Positions 1-8,371 of a DNA stretch of 64,000 nucleotides are shown piece by piece; position 1 is the stretch's first letter; every line of letters starts with the position of its first letter. The position numbers and the translations under genes were made by a program. The notes beneath the pieces are model-generated. The model was given only the letters and a program-made list of their open reading frames with translations, was not told the origin of the DNA and ran no database searches. The stretch spans positions 186,001 through 250,000 of the forward strand of contig DASRBI010000017.1 in assembly GCA_035685165.1 (NCBI GenBank), read 5' to 3'. This DNA comes from DATFDN01 sp035685165 (GTDB taxonomy: Bacteria > Pseudomonadota > Alphaproteobacteria > Acetobacterales > Acetobacteraceae).

Positions 1-13
1 CACCGTGGGTTAT

Positions 14-73
14 TTTTCCACAGGCTGTTGATAACAAAAATGAGCAGAATCCGACAAAGGATTCTAAAGACTC
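14..73. promoter_or_regulatory. DnaA-box-like sites and clustered GANTC sites
   Basis: This AT-rich patch stands out from its GC-rich surroundings. Positions 14-22 read TTTTCCACA and 26-34 read TGTTGATAA, each one mismatch from the DnaA box TTATCCACA on one or other strand. Three GANTC sites, the CcrM methylation sequence of alphaproteobacteria, lie at 47-51, 60-64 and 69-73. The mix resembles part of a replication origin or a cell-cycle promoter. It is cut by the window edge, so this is a suggestion only. Confidence 0.35.
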
Positions 74-288
74 ACGAAAGTCCCCAGACGCGACTTGCGC
101 TTTTCTCGGAAATCACGACCGGAACATAGCGGGAAAAGTTGCATCGCCCCGCCGCGCCGCTGATTTTTCCACCTCGATCCAGCGCGAAAAAACAACCCAA
201 CACTTCCGTATGTCGGGTATTCCTGGTCCATAATGCCATCTGTGGTTGAAAGACGTATCAATTCTGAAAGTGGCAGGGGACTAGAAGA

Positions 289-921
289 ATGGGATACAAG
301 GTCCTGGATAATCTGGTCAAAGAGCGCCTCCGCAGCTGGCCTCAACGCCCTCCAGGGTTGCGAAAACGGGCCGGGCGGCCCGACGCCTTGTTACGGGGCC
401 GGCCGGTCGGCGATGTGGACGCCTGCCATCCGTTCCTGAAGCTTCCCGGCAGCGACCGGCTGCGGACACTCCCCGATGGCCTGTGGCTGAATTTCGGCGG
501 TACCCCTGCGGAGCCTTATGTGGATGTCTTCGCAGTGGAGGCGTGCGGCTCGCTGCAGAACCTGCTCGACAAACGCTCGCGCTTCGCTCCCAGCACTCAC
601 TCCTTGCTCGCGGTCTGCCCGGTGCCCTGGCTGCTCGCGCCGATGAGCGCCGAGGACCGGCGCCCGCGCTGGCAGGCGACGGGGGTGATGCTGCGCGAGC
701 CGGTGGTGCAGTTCGTTCTGCCGGTGCGCGACATCCGCGTACTCTATGCCCTCAAGCGCGATCATTACGCAGGTTTCGCCAGGCACCAGGTTCCGCACGC
801 GCACGAGTTCTATGCGCCGATGGAGGCGATTACGGCCAAGAACTCCGAGCGCGACCCAGCGCTGCTGTCGCTGATCGCGCGGGCGACGGCTGATAATTTT
901 TTGAGCGAGATGGATGGTTAG
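289..921 (+). CDS. conserved hypothetical protein
   Basis: A 210-residue soluble protein with no signal peptide or membrane segment. The ATG at 289 follows a purine-rich stretch (GGGGACTAGAAG). Coding bias is strong and the frame ends 118 bases before the convergent smpB. The central block, with DVFAVEACGSLQNLLDKRSR at about residues 81-100, looks like a conserved core, but I cannot assign a family or function. The upstream region carries the DnaA-box-like and GANTC sites, so it might be cell-cycle regulated; that is inference. Confidence 0.7.
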   Translation: MGYKVLDNLVKERLRSWPQRPPGLRKRAGRPDALLRGRPVGDVDACHPFLKLPGSDRLRTLPDGLWLNFGGTPAEPYVDVFAVEACGSLQNLLDKRSRFAPSTHSLLAVCPVPWLLAPMSAEDRRPRWQATGVMLREPVVQFVLPVRDIRVLYALKRDHYAGFARHQVPHAHEFYAPMEAITAKNSERDPALLSLIARATADNFLSEMDG

Positions 922-967
922 GAGGCGCGGTGCGGATCCGGTGCGGGTGCGTGCCGAAACCCACCTT

Positions 968-1021
968 CGGAGTTCGCCCCATCGCTCCCGCCCCTCTTCG
1001 CCCGCAAGGGGTGGAGAGGAG
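968..1021. repeat. palindromic intergenic repeat between convergent genes
   Basis: The stretch between the hypothetical gene and smpB contains a stem CCCCT/AGGGG around 990-1011, then GGTGGAGAGG. The reverse complement shares the pattern GATGGGGCGA-CT-CG with the element at 28507-28618, so the two look like copies of one repeat family. Between convergent genes it could also act as a bidirectional terminator. Confidence 0.45.
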
Positions 1022-1039
1022 TTCCTTCCAGCGCGCCTC

Positions 1040-1522
1040 CTATCCCCGCGCGCGCATGAGTCTTGCCTTGTCGCGCTGCCAGTCGCGTTCGGCGATGGCG
1101 GCGCGCTTGTCGGCCTTCTTGCGGCCCTCGGCGATGCCGAGCGTCACCTTGGCGCGGCCGCGCTCGTTGAAGTGGATGTCGAGCGGCACGAGCGTGATCC
1201 CCTCGCGCGAGACCGCGCCGGCGAGGTCGCGCAATTCTTTCTTTTTCAGGAGCAGCTTGCGCGGCGCGCGCGGCTCGAAGCGCGACAGAACGCCGCCCTG
1301 GTATTCCGGGATGTAGGCGTTGAAGAGCCACATTTCGCCCTCGCGCTCGCCCGCCCAGGCATCGCCGAGCGTGGCGCGGCCGAGGCGGAGGCTCTTCACC
1401 TCCGGCCCCTTCAGCACGAGCCCGGCCTCTACCGTCCGCTTGATCGTGTAATCGAAGCGGGCCTTGCGATTCTGGGCGGCAATGCCGTGCGAGATCAGGC
1501 CTTTCTTCTTGGCATCGAGCAT
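1040..1522 (-). CDS. smpB: SsrA-binding protein SmpB
   Basis: SmpB binds tmRNA and delivers it to stalled ribosomes for trans-translation in the cytoplasm. The 160-residue product has the usual length and core: an early ARFDYTIKRTVEAGLVLKG block, EVKSLR, then AYIPEY, and a basic tail rich in Lys and Arg ending in KARLMRARG, which enters the decoding centre. The ATG at 1522 is the natural start. It lies downstream of dapA on the same strand, separated by a palindromic repeat. No tmRNA gene is visible here. Confidence 0.96.
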   Translation of the reverse strand: MLDAKKKGLISHGIAAQNRKARFDYTIKRTVEAGLVLKGPEVKSLRLGRATLGDAWAGEREGEMWLFNAYIPEYQGGVLSRFEPRAPRKLLLKKKELRDLAGAVSREGITLVPLDIHFNERGRAKVTLGIAEGRKKADKRAAIAERDWQRDKARLMRARG

Positions 1523-1569
1523 GACACGCTATCGCCCAATCTGCCCGGGTTTGAAACACGCCCGGCCTT

Positions 1570-1668
1570 GTCATGGCGAGGAGCCGAGCGACAAAGCCAT
1601 CCAGGGGAACCGCGCGGTGCGGCGACCCTGGATCGCCACGCCGCCACTGCGCGGCGGCCCGCGATGAC
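1570..1668. repeat. REP-like imperfect palindrome
   Basis: The dapA-smpB spacer is an imperfect inverted repeat. GTCATGGCG at the left end pairs with CGCGATGAC at the right, and GCCATCCAGGG pairs with CCCTGGATCG in the middle. The GTCATTGCGAG-like end also appears at 31514 and 44671. Such elements are common dispersed repeats in alphaproteobacteria. Here it could attenuate or protect a dapA-smpB transcript. Confidence 0.6.
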
Positions 1669-1706
1669 AATGAGCGCCGCGTTCCACTTGTGATTAAACT
1701 CAGACG

Positions 1707-2585
1707 CTAGTTGAGCAGCCCGACCTCGGTCATCGCGGCGCGGACCTTCTGCGCCGTCGCCTCCGAAACCGGTGCGAGCGGCAGACGGCAGGTGGCCGAG
1801 GTCTTGCCGAGCAGGCTCGCGGCGTATTTCACCGGGGCGGGGCTCGTTTCGGCGAACAGCGCGTCGTGCAACGGCACCAGCCGGTCCTGGATGGTGATCG
1901 CCTCGGTCACGCGGCCGTCCTGCCAGGCCGTATGCATATCGGCGCAGAGCCGCGGGGCGACGTTGGCGGTGACGCTGATACAGCCGTCGCCGCCGGCGGC
2001 AAGGAAGGCAAGCGCGGTGTGATCCTCGCCCGAGAGCTGGACGAAGCCCGCCCCGCAGGCCCGCCGCGTGTGCAGCGGGCGGGCGAGGTTGGCCGTCGCG
2101 TCCTTCACCCCGATGATGTTGCGGTGCTTGGCGAGCCGGGCCATCGTCTCCACGCTCATATCGACCACCGAGCGCGGCGGAATATTGTAGATGATGATCG
2201 GCAGATCGACCGCATCGGCGATCGCCTTGAAGTGCAGGTACATCCCCTCCTGGGTGGGCTTGTTATAGTACGGTGTGACGATCAGTGCCGCATCGGCGCC
2301 CGCTTCCTTGGCGTGGCGAGTGAGGTCGATCGCCTCCTCGGTGCTGTTCGAGCCCGTCCCGGCGATCACCGGAACGCGGCCCTTGGCGACCTCGATGGCG
2401 ATCTCGACCACCCGCTTGTGCTCGGCGTGGGAGAGGGTGGGCGATTCGCCGGTGGTGCCGACCGGGACGACCGCGGTCGTGCCCTCGGTGATCTGCCAAT
2501 CCACGAACGCAGCATAGGCTTTCTCGTCAACCGAGCCGTCGGCGCGCATCGGGGTGATCAGCGCCGTGATCGATCCCTTGAACAT
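1707..2585 (-). CDS. dapA: 4-hydroxy-tetrahydrodipicolinate synthase
   Basis: DapA condenses pyruvate with aspartate semialdehyde, the first committed step to diaminopimelate and lysine, in the cytoplasm. The 292-residue TIM barrel has GTTGESPTL near residue 44, the Schiff-base lysine in IIGVKDA at residue 161 and the catalytic tyrosine in IIYNIP at residue 133, matching the standard numbering. I start at 2585 (MFKGSITALIT); an in-frame ATG 24 bases upstream would add non-conserved residues. It is divergent from the lytic transglycosylase gene. Confidence 0.96.
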   Translation of the reverse strand: MFKGSITALITPMRADGSVDEKAYAAFVDWQITEGTTAVVPVGTTGESPTLSHAEHKRVVEIAIEVAKGRVPVIAGTGSNSTEEAIDLTRHAKEAGADAALIVTPYYNKPTQEGMYLHFKAIADAVDLPIIIYNIPPRSVVDMSVETMARLAKHRNIIGVKDATANLARPLHTRRACGAGFVQLSGEDHTALAFLAAGGDGCISVTANVAPRLCADMHTAWQDGRVTEAITIQDRLVPLHDALFAETSPAPVKYAASLLGKTSATCRLPLAPVSEATAQKVRAAMTEVGLLN

Positions 2586-2674
2586 GTTGCCTCCCGCTTC
2601 GGCCGCCAATGAAGCGCGGAAAGCTAGGCGCGCGGCCTGTGCATCGCAAGGCCGCGGGGGCTAGAAGCGCGTCC

Positions 2675-4594
2675 ATGCGCCTCGCCGTGCCAATTCTGCT
2701 GCTGTGCGCCGCCTTGGCCGGGCGCGCCGCCCGGGCCGCCCCTGACATCCCCGCGCTGCTGCACGAGTCCCGCTTTGCCGAGGCGGACGCGCTCGCCGCG
2801 AACTACGCCGATCCGGTAGCGCGCAAGCTCGTGCTCTATGAGCGGCTGCTGACGCCGGGCGCCGCCGGCCCCGCCGAGATCGCCGCGTTCCTTGCCGCCA
2901 ATCCCGACTGGCCGAACCGCGCCCTCCTGGAGCGCCGCCATGACGAGGCGCTGACGGCGGAGGTCGATGATGCGGCGGCGCGCGCGGATTGCACGGCACG
3001 TCCGCCGCTTCTTCCGGTCGCCCTCGCCCGCTGCGCCGCCGCACTCCGTGGCACCGACCCGGACGCCGCACAGCGCGATGCGCGGCGTGCCTGGGCCGAG
3101 GGGCTCGATGCGCCCGAGTTCGCCGCGCAATGGAAGAATGTGCTGCGGCCCGAGGATGAGCTGGCGCGGTTCGAGCATCTGGCGGCGGCCGACAGCCCGC
3201 TGGCGGCAGCGCAGATCGCGCGGCTCGCGCCGGCCGAGCGGCCGGGGGCGCGGGCGTTGCTGGCATTGCGGCATGGCGCGGCCGACGCCTATGCCGCCTA
3301 TCAGGCGCTGCCGGCGGGCGAACAGGCGGCGCCGCGGCTGGTGCTCGCCGCGGCGCGCTGGCTCCGGCGGGCGAACGACGACCAGGAGGCGGTCGCGCTC
3401 TGGCGCGCCCGCGGGGAGACGGCGGAGCGGGCGGCGCCAGAGACCGACCGCGCTGCGTTCTGGAACGAGCGCAACGCACTCGCGCGCGACCTGCTGGCGA
3501 GCGGCGACAATGCCGATGCGTCGTGGCTCGCCGACGACCGGCTGCAGACGGGCGCCGAGCAGCAGGCCGCTGCCGCGTTCCTGACCGGGTTCATTGCGCT
3601 GCGCCGGCTGGGCGATCCGGCCGGCGCGGCGGCGGCGTTCCGGCGCCTGGCCGCGACCGGCCCCGCCGCGATCACCCAGGCCCGGGCGGCCTATTGGCTC
3701 GGGCTGGCCGAGGCGGCGGCCGGGCGCGATCCGCAGCTCGATTTCGCCAGGGCCGCCGCCTATTCGCTGACCTTCTACGGCCAGCTCGCTTCCCGCGCCG
3801 CCGGGGCCGACGAGACGGCGCTGTTTGCGCGCATCCGCGCGCTGAGCGATCCGGCCGCGCCGGTCGGGGTAGCCTGGGATTTCGCGGGCCGGGAGCTGAT
3901 CCGGGCGGCGGCGATCCTCTCGGCCTGGGGGGAGTTCGGCCGCGCGCGGCCGTTTCTGCTGCGCGCCGCGCAACTGAGCAGCGATCCGAAGGTGCAGGCG
4001 CTCTCGGCGCGGCTGGGGCTCGCGCTCGGCCTGCCCGACGCGGCGGTCGCGGTGGCGCGGCGGATGGGCGCGGCCGGCCATGCGCTGCCGGACGCCGGCT
4101 GGCCCGAGCCGTTCGCACCGCCGCCGCCCCCGCCTGACCCGGCGGTGGTCTTGGCGGTGATGCGCCAGGAAAGCAGCTTTGATGCCGGCATCGTCAGCCC
4201 GGCCGGGGCGCGCGGGCTGATGCAACTGATGCCGGCGACCGCGCAGGCCGAGGCGGCGCATATGGGCGGCAGCGTGACCGCGCTCGCGCTCACAGCGGAT
4301 CCGACGCGCAACATGGAGCTGGGCGCGGCCTATCTGCGCGGGATGCTGGCGCGGTTCGACGGCTCGTTGCCGCTCGCCATCGCCGCCTACAACGCGGGGC
4401 CGCGCCGGGTGCAGCAATGGCTGGAGCAGAACGGCGATCCGCGCGCCGGCAGGGTCGACATGGTGGACTGGATCGAGCTGATCCCGTTTGACGAGACGCG
4501 GAACTATGTCGAGCGCGTGCTGGAGAGCGTCGTCATCTACGAGGCCCGCCGCAATGAACCGGCCGGCGCGTTGACCGCGCAGTGGATGCGCTGA
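2675..4594 (+). CDS. slt: soluble lytic murein transglycosylase, Slt family
   Basis: This periplasmic enzyme cleaves the MurNAc-GlcNAc bond of peptidoglycan, leaving 1,6-anhydro ends. I start at 2675, where MRLAVPILLLCAALAGRAARA forms a signal peptide; the frame is open further upstream but without a signal-like sequence. An alanine-rich helical superhelix fills residues 25-480. The C-terminal SLT domain has the catalytic glutamate in MRQESSF (about residue 499), GARGLMQLMPATA and the AYNAGP motif. The product is 639 residues, normal for Slt70 relatives. A polyproline linker lies just before the catalytic domain. Confidence 0.92.
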   Translation: MRLAVPILLLCAALAGRAARAAPDIPALLHESRFAEADALAANYADPVARKLVLYERLLTPGAAGPAEIAAFLAANPDWPNRALLERRHDEALTAEVDDAAARADCTARPPLLPVALARCAAALRGTDPDAAQRDARRAWAEGLDAPEFAAQWKNVLRPEDELARFEHLAAADSPLAAAQIARLAPAERPGARALLALRHGAADAYAAYQALPAGEQAAPRLVLAAARWLRRANDDQEAVALWRARGETAERAAPETDRAAFWNERNALARDLLASGDNADASWLADDRLQTGAEQQAAAAFLTGFIALRRLGDPAGAAAAFRRLAATGPAAITQARAAYWLGLAEAAAGRDPQLDFARAAAYSLTFYGQLASRAAGADETALFARIRALSDPAAPVGVAWDFAGRELIRAAAILSAWGEFGRARPFLLRAAQLSSDPKVQALSARLGLALGLPDAAVAVARRMGAAGHALPDAGWPEPFAPPPPPPDPAVVLAVMRQESSFDAGIVSPAGARGLMQLMPATAQAEAAHMGGSVTALALTADPTRNMELGAAYLRGMLARFDGSLPLAIAAYNAGPRRVQQWLEQNGDPRAGRVDMVDWIELIPFDETRNYVERVLESVVIYEARRNEPAGALTAQWMR

Positions 4595-4619
4595 GCTTCG
4601 AGAAAGGGGAGGGAACGGG

Positions 4620-5357
4620 ATGCGCCAGCTCATCGCCGGCAACTGGAAGATGAACAAGCTGCTGGGCGAGGCGGCGGCGCTGGCCCGCGCGGTGCGCCAG
4701 GGCGCCGAGGGGATCGGGGCCGAGCTCCTGGTCTGCCCGCCCTTCCTCGCCTTGCCCGCTGTTGCCGAGGCGCTGCGTGGCTCTTCGGTCGCGGTGGGCG
4801 GGCAGGATTGTCACATGGCGCCCTCCGGCGCGCATACGGGCGATGTGTCTGCGCCGATGCTGAAGGATGCCGGGGCGGAGTGGGTGATCCTCGGCCATTC
4901 CGAGCGGCGGCAGGATCATGGCGAGATCGACGAGCATGTGCGCGAGAAGGTGCTGGCCGCCGTCGCCGCGGGTCTGACCCCGATCGTCTGCGTGGGCGAG
5001 ACCGAAGATCAGCGCATGGCGGGGCGCGAGACGGAGACCGTCGGCTGGCAACTCGAAGGGAGCCTGCCCAAGCCCTTCGCCGGCGTGATCGCCTACGAGC
5101 CGGTGTGGGCGATCGGCACCGGCAAGACCCCGACCGAGGCGGAGGTCGCGGCGATGCACGCCTTCATCCGCGAGGAGCTGCTGCGCCAGTTCGGCGAGGC
5201 CGGGCGCGGCATCCGCATCCTCTACGGTGGCTCGGTGAAGCCCGCCAACGCCGCCTCCCTGCTCGGGCTGCCGGAGGTGGGTGGCGCGCTGGTGGGCGGG
5301 GCTAGCCTGGTCGCCGCCGACTTCCTGGCGATTGCCCGCGCCGGCCAGGGGGCGTAG
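4620..5357 (+). CDS. tpiA: triosephosphate isomerase
   Basis: TpiA interconverts dihydroxyacetone phosphate and glyceraldehyde 3-phosphate in glycolysis and gluconeogenesis. All signatures are present in 245 residues: GNWKMN with Lys10, the electrophile His93 in ILGHSERR, the catalytic base Glu160 in AYEPVWAIGTGKTPT, and the phosphate-binding ILYGGSVKPANA. A strong GGGGAGGG ribosome site precedes the ATG. It is followed after 13 bases by secG, the usual tpiA-secG-pyrG order in alphaproteobacteria. Confidence 0.98.
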   Translation: MRQLIAGNWKMNKLLGEAAALARAVRQGAEGIGAELLVCPPFLALPAVAEALRGSSVAVGGQDCHMAPSGAHTGDVSAPMLKDAGAEWVILGHSERRQDHGEIDEHVREKVLAAVAAGLTPIVCVGETEDQRMAGRETETVGWQLEGSLPKPFAGVIAYEPVWAIGTGKTPTEAEVAAMHAFIREELLRQFGEAGRGIRILYGGSVKPANAASLLGLPEVGGALVGGASLVAADFLAIARAGQGA

Positions 5358-5370
5358 AGAGCCGCCGCCC

Positions 5371-5772
5371 ATGTACGACGTCCTGATCGCCATCCATGTC
5401 TTTGTCACCATTGCCCTGATCGGCGTGGTGCTGATCCAGCGCAGCGAGGGCGGCGGGCTCGGCGTCGGCACCTCGCAGGGCATGGGCTCGTTCATGTCCG
5501 GCCGGGGGACGGCCAACCTGCTGACCCGCGCGACCGCGATCCTGGCGACGATCTTCATGGGCCTCTCGCTCGCGATGGCGATCCTGAACCATTCGACCAG
5601 CGGCGTCGGCGGCGCCTCGATCCTGAACGCGCCGATGCCGACGACGTCGTCGGCGGCGCCCGGGCAGGTGGGCACCGTGCCCGCGCAGCCGCGGCCCAAC
5701 GCGCCGCCGCCGCGCGCCTTGCCCGGGCCAGTTGCTCCGGCGCCGTCCTCGGCGCCGGAAGTGCCGCACTAG
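5371..5772 (+). CDS. secG: preprotein translocase subunit SecG
   Basis: SecG is a small inner-membrane subunit of the SecYEG channel. The 133-residue product has two membrane helices, at residues 4-20 and about 52-72. Between them lies the conserved loop VLIQRSEGGGLG followed by GMGSFMSGRGTANLLTRATA. A proline- and alanine-rich C-terminal tail is typical of the alphaproteobacterial form. The frame is open upstream through tpiA, but the ATG at 5371 gives the family start MYDVL. Confidence 0.94.
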   Translation: MYDVLIAIHVFVTIALIGVVLIQRSEGGGLGVGTSQGMGSFMSGRGTANLLTRATAILATIFMGLSLAMAILNHSTSGVGGASILNAPMPTTSSAAPGQVGTVPAQPRPNAPPPRALPGPVAPAPSSAPEVPH

Positions 5773-5851
5773 GCGCGGTCTCGCCGGCATGGGTGAGGCG
5801 GCGGCGGACGGGGTTCCCCCGGCCCGATTCGGCTCGCTATGCTGACGGCCC

Positions 5852-7483
5852 ATGACGCGGTTCGTATTCATCACCGGCGGCGTGGTCTCCTCTCTCGGCA
5901 AGGGCATCGCGGCGGCGGCACTCGGCGCACTTTTGCAGGCGCGCGGCTATTCGGTGCGGCTGAGGAAGCTCGATCCCTACCTCAATGTCGATCCGGGAAC
6001 GATGAGCCCCTATCAGCACGGCGAGGTGTTTGTCACCGACGACGGGGCGGAAACCGACCTCGACCTCGGGCACTACGAGCGGTTCACCGGGGTCCATGCC
6101 ACCCGCGCTGACAACGCCACCACCGGACGCATCTATTCCGAGGTGATCGCGAAGGAGCGGCGGGGCGATTATCTGGGCGCGACCGTGCAGGTGATCCCGC
6201 ACATCACGGACGCCATCAAGGAGACGATCCTGCGCGAGACGCAGGAATTCGACTTCGTGCTGACCGAGATCGGCGGCACTGTGGGCGACATCGAGAGCCT
6301 GCCGTTCCTGGAGGCGATCCGCCAGCTCGGCAACGAGCTGGCCGAAGAGCGGTCGATGTTCGTGCACCTGACCCTGGTGCCGTTCATCCCGTCGGCGGGC
6401 GAGCTAAAGACCAAGCCCACCCAGCATTCGGTGAAGGAACTCCTGAACGTCGGCATTCAGCCCGACATGCTGCTCTGCCGCTGCGACCGGCCAATCCCCG
6501 ATGGCGAGCGGCGCAAGATTGCGTTGTTCTGCAATCTGCGGCCCGAGGCGGTGATCCCGGCTTTGGATGTGGACACGATCTACGCCGTGCCGCTGCGCTA
6601 CCATGCGGAGGGCATGGACCGCGTGGTGCTGCGCCATTTCGGCCTACCGGCCGAGACCGGGCCGGCGCTTGAGCGATGGGAGCGGATCGTCGAAACGCTG
6701 CGCGCGCCCGAGGGCGAGGTGCGGATCGCGGTGGTGGGCAAGTACACAAACCTGCTCGACAGCTATAAGTCGCTCGGCGAGGCCCTGACGCACGGGGGTC
6801 TCGCCAACCGCATCGCCGTGCGGCTGGATTGGGTGGACAGTCAAGTGTTCGAGCAGCCGAACACGGTGGAGCGGCTGGAGGGGGTGCATGGCATCCTGGT
6901 GCCGGGCGGGTTCGGCGAGCGCGGCAGCGAGGGCAAGATCGCGGCGGTGCGGTTTGCCCGCGAGCGCAAGGTGCCGTTCTTCGGTATCTGCTTCGGGATG
7001 CAAATGGCGGTGATCGAGGCGGCGCGGAACCTGGCGGGCCTTGCGGACGCCTCCTCCACCGAGTTTGGGCCGTGCCGGACCCCCGTGGTGGGCCTGCTTA
7101 CCGAATGGGCGCGCGGCGACGAGATCGAGCGGCGGGTGGCGGGCGGCGAGATGGGCGGCACGATGCGGCTCGGCGCCTATCCGGCGGTGCTGAGCGAAGG
7201 GAGCCTGGTGCGCGAGCTCTATGGCGGGGCGGCGCGGATCGAAGAGCGGCACCGCCACCGCTACGAGGTGAACGTGCATTTCCGCGAGTTGCTGGAGGAT
7301 ACCGGGCTGAGGTTCTCCGGCATGTCGCCGGACGGCGTGCTGCCCGAGATCGTGGAGCGGCCGGATCATCCGTGGTTCGTCGGCGTGCAGTATCATCCCG
7401 AGCTGAAATCCAAGCCCTTTGCCCCGCACCCGCTGTTCGCGGGATTCATCAAGGCAGCGGTGAAGCAGGCGCGGCTGGTATGA
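5852..7483 (+). CDS. pyrG: CTP synthase
   Basis: PyrG makes CTP from UTP, ATP and glutamine. The 543-residue protein starts MTRFVFITGGVVSSLGKG, the classic amidoligase P-loop. The class I glutamine amidotransferase half carries the nucleophile Cys380 in FFGICFGMQMA and the His-Glu pair in VQYHPELKSKP near the C-terminus. Length and order are normal. The stop codon overlaps the kdsA start (ATGA), so the two are probably co-translated. Confidence 0.98.
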   Translation: MTRFVFITGGVVSSLGKGIAAAALGALLQARGYSVRLRKLDPYLNVDPGTMSPYQHGEVFVTDDGAETDLDLGHYERFTGVHATRADNATTGRIYSEVIAKERRGDYLGATVQVIPHITDAIKETILRETQEFDFVLTEIGGTVGDIESLPFLEAIRQLGNELAEERSMFVHLTLVPFIPSAGELKTKPTQHSVKELLNVGIQPDMLLCRCDRPIPDGERRKIALFCNLRPEAVIPALDVDTIYAVPLRYHAEGMDRVVLRHFGLPAETGPALERWERIVETLRAPEGEVRIAVVGKYTNLLDSYKSLGEALTHGGLANRIAVRLDWVDSQVFEQPNTVERLEGVHGILVPGGFGERGSEGKIAAVRFARERKVPFFGICFGMQMAVIEAARNLAGLADASSTEFGPCRTPVVGLLTEWARGDEIERRVAGGEMGGTMRLGAYPAVLSEGSLVRELYGGAARIEERHRHRYEVNVHFRELLEDTGLRFSGMSPDGVLPEIVERPDHPWFVGVQYHPELKSKPFAPHPLFAGFIKAAVKQARLV

Positions 7484-8331
7484 GCGGGGCGGCCGAGGGC
7501 CCGCGCGTCGTGCGTGTGGGCGGGATCGAGATCGGCAACCACCTGCCGTTCGTGCTGATCGCCGGGCCCTGCCAGATCGAATCCCGCGCCCACGCGCTGG
7601 AGTGCGCCGCCGCCTTGCGGCAGGTCGAGGAGGCGACCGGGGTGCGGGTGATCTACAAGTCGAGCTACGACAAGGCGAACCGCACCTCGGTTACGGCCTC
7701 GCGCGGCGTGGGGATGGCGGCGGGGCTTTCGATCCTGGCCGAGGTGCGGGAGCGGACGGGGATGCCCGTGCTGACCGACGTGCACGGCCCCGAGCAATGC
7801 GCCCCGGCCGCGGAGGCGGTGGACGTGCTGCAAATCCCGGCTTTCCTGTGCCGCCAGACCGACCTGTTGCTCGCCGCCGGGCGGACCGGGCGGGCGGTGA
7901 ACGTGAAGAAGGGGCAGTTCCTGGCGCCGTGGGACATGGCGCACGTGGCGGCGAAGATCGCGAGCACCGGCAACGCGCGCATCCTGCTCTGCGAACGAGG
8001 TACGAGCTTCGGCTACAACACGCTGGTGAATGATTTCCGCGCTTTGCCGATCATGGCGCGAACCGGCTATCCGGTGGTGTTCGACGCCACCCACTCGGTG
8101 CAGCAGCCGGGGGGCCGGGGGGATTCATCGGGGGGCGAGCGGGAGTTCGTTCCGGTGCTGGCGCGGGCGGCGGTGGCGGTGGGGGTTGCGGCATTGTTCA
8201 TGGAGTGCCATCCCGATCCCGACCGGGCACCGAGCGACGGGGCGAATATGGTGGCGCTGGCGGATTTGGGGGCCATCGTCGGAATGCTCTATCAGCACGA
8301 CTTGCTGGCCAAGCGGGCTTCGGTGGGCTGA
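7480..8331 (+). CDS. kdsA: 3-deoxy-8-phosphooctulonate synthase
   Basis: KdsA condenses phosphoenolpyruvate with arabinose 5-phosphate to Kdo 8-phosphate, the first dedicated step to the Kdo of the lipopolysaccharide core. The 283-residue product has IAGPCQIES, YKSSYDKANRTS, VLTDVH, and DATHSVQQPGG. The start at 7480 overlaps the pyrG stop by four bases. A pyrG-kdsA pair is usual; enolase, which often comes next in this group, is absent here and the polysaccharide island begins instead. The Kdo pathway is completed by waaA at 37388. Confidence 0.97.
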   Translation: MSGAAEGPRVVRVGGIEIGNHLPFVLIAGPCQIESRAHALECAAALRQVEEATGVRVIYKSSYDKANRTSVTASRGVGMAAGLSILAEVRERTGMPVLTDVHGPEQCAPAAEAVDVLQIPAFLCRQTDLLLAAGRTGRAVNVKKGQFLAPWDMAHVAAKIASTGNARILLCERGTSFGYNTLVNDFRALPIMARTGYPVVFDATHSVQQPGGRGDSSGGEREFVPVLARAAVAVGVAALFMECHPDPDRAPSDGANMVALADLGAIVGMLYQHDLLAKRASVG

Positions 8332-8371
8332 GCCGCCGGCCCCACCCTCGGTCGTTGCACAGCATGGGGAC

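Noticed and set aside
64..345. 93-codon minus frame at the left edge
   Set aside because: No ribosome site, and it runs through the AT-rich origin-like patch with poor coding character.
2624..4657. 677-codon minus-strand open frame opposite slt
   Set aside because: Arg/Pro/His-rich translation typical of the antisense of a GC-rich gene; the plus strand has clear Slt motifs.
6829..7479. Upstream extension of kdsA inside pyrG
   Set aside because: Low-complexity Gly/Arg translation; the true start is ATG 7480.
8030..8371. Upstream extension of the TylF-type gene inside kdsA
   Set aside because: Not protein-like; ATG 8372 has a ribosome site and starts the coil.
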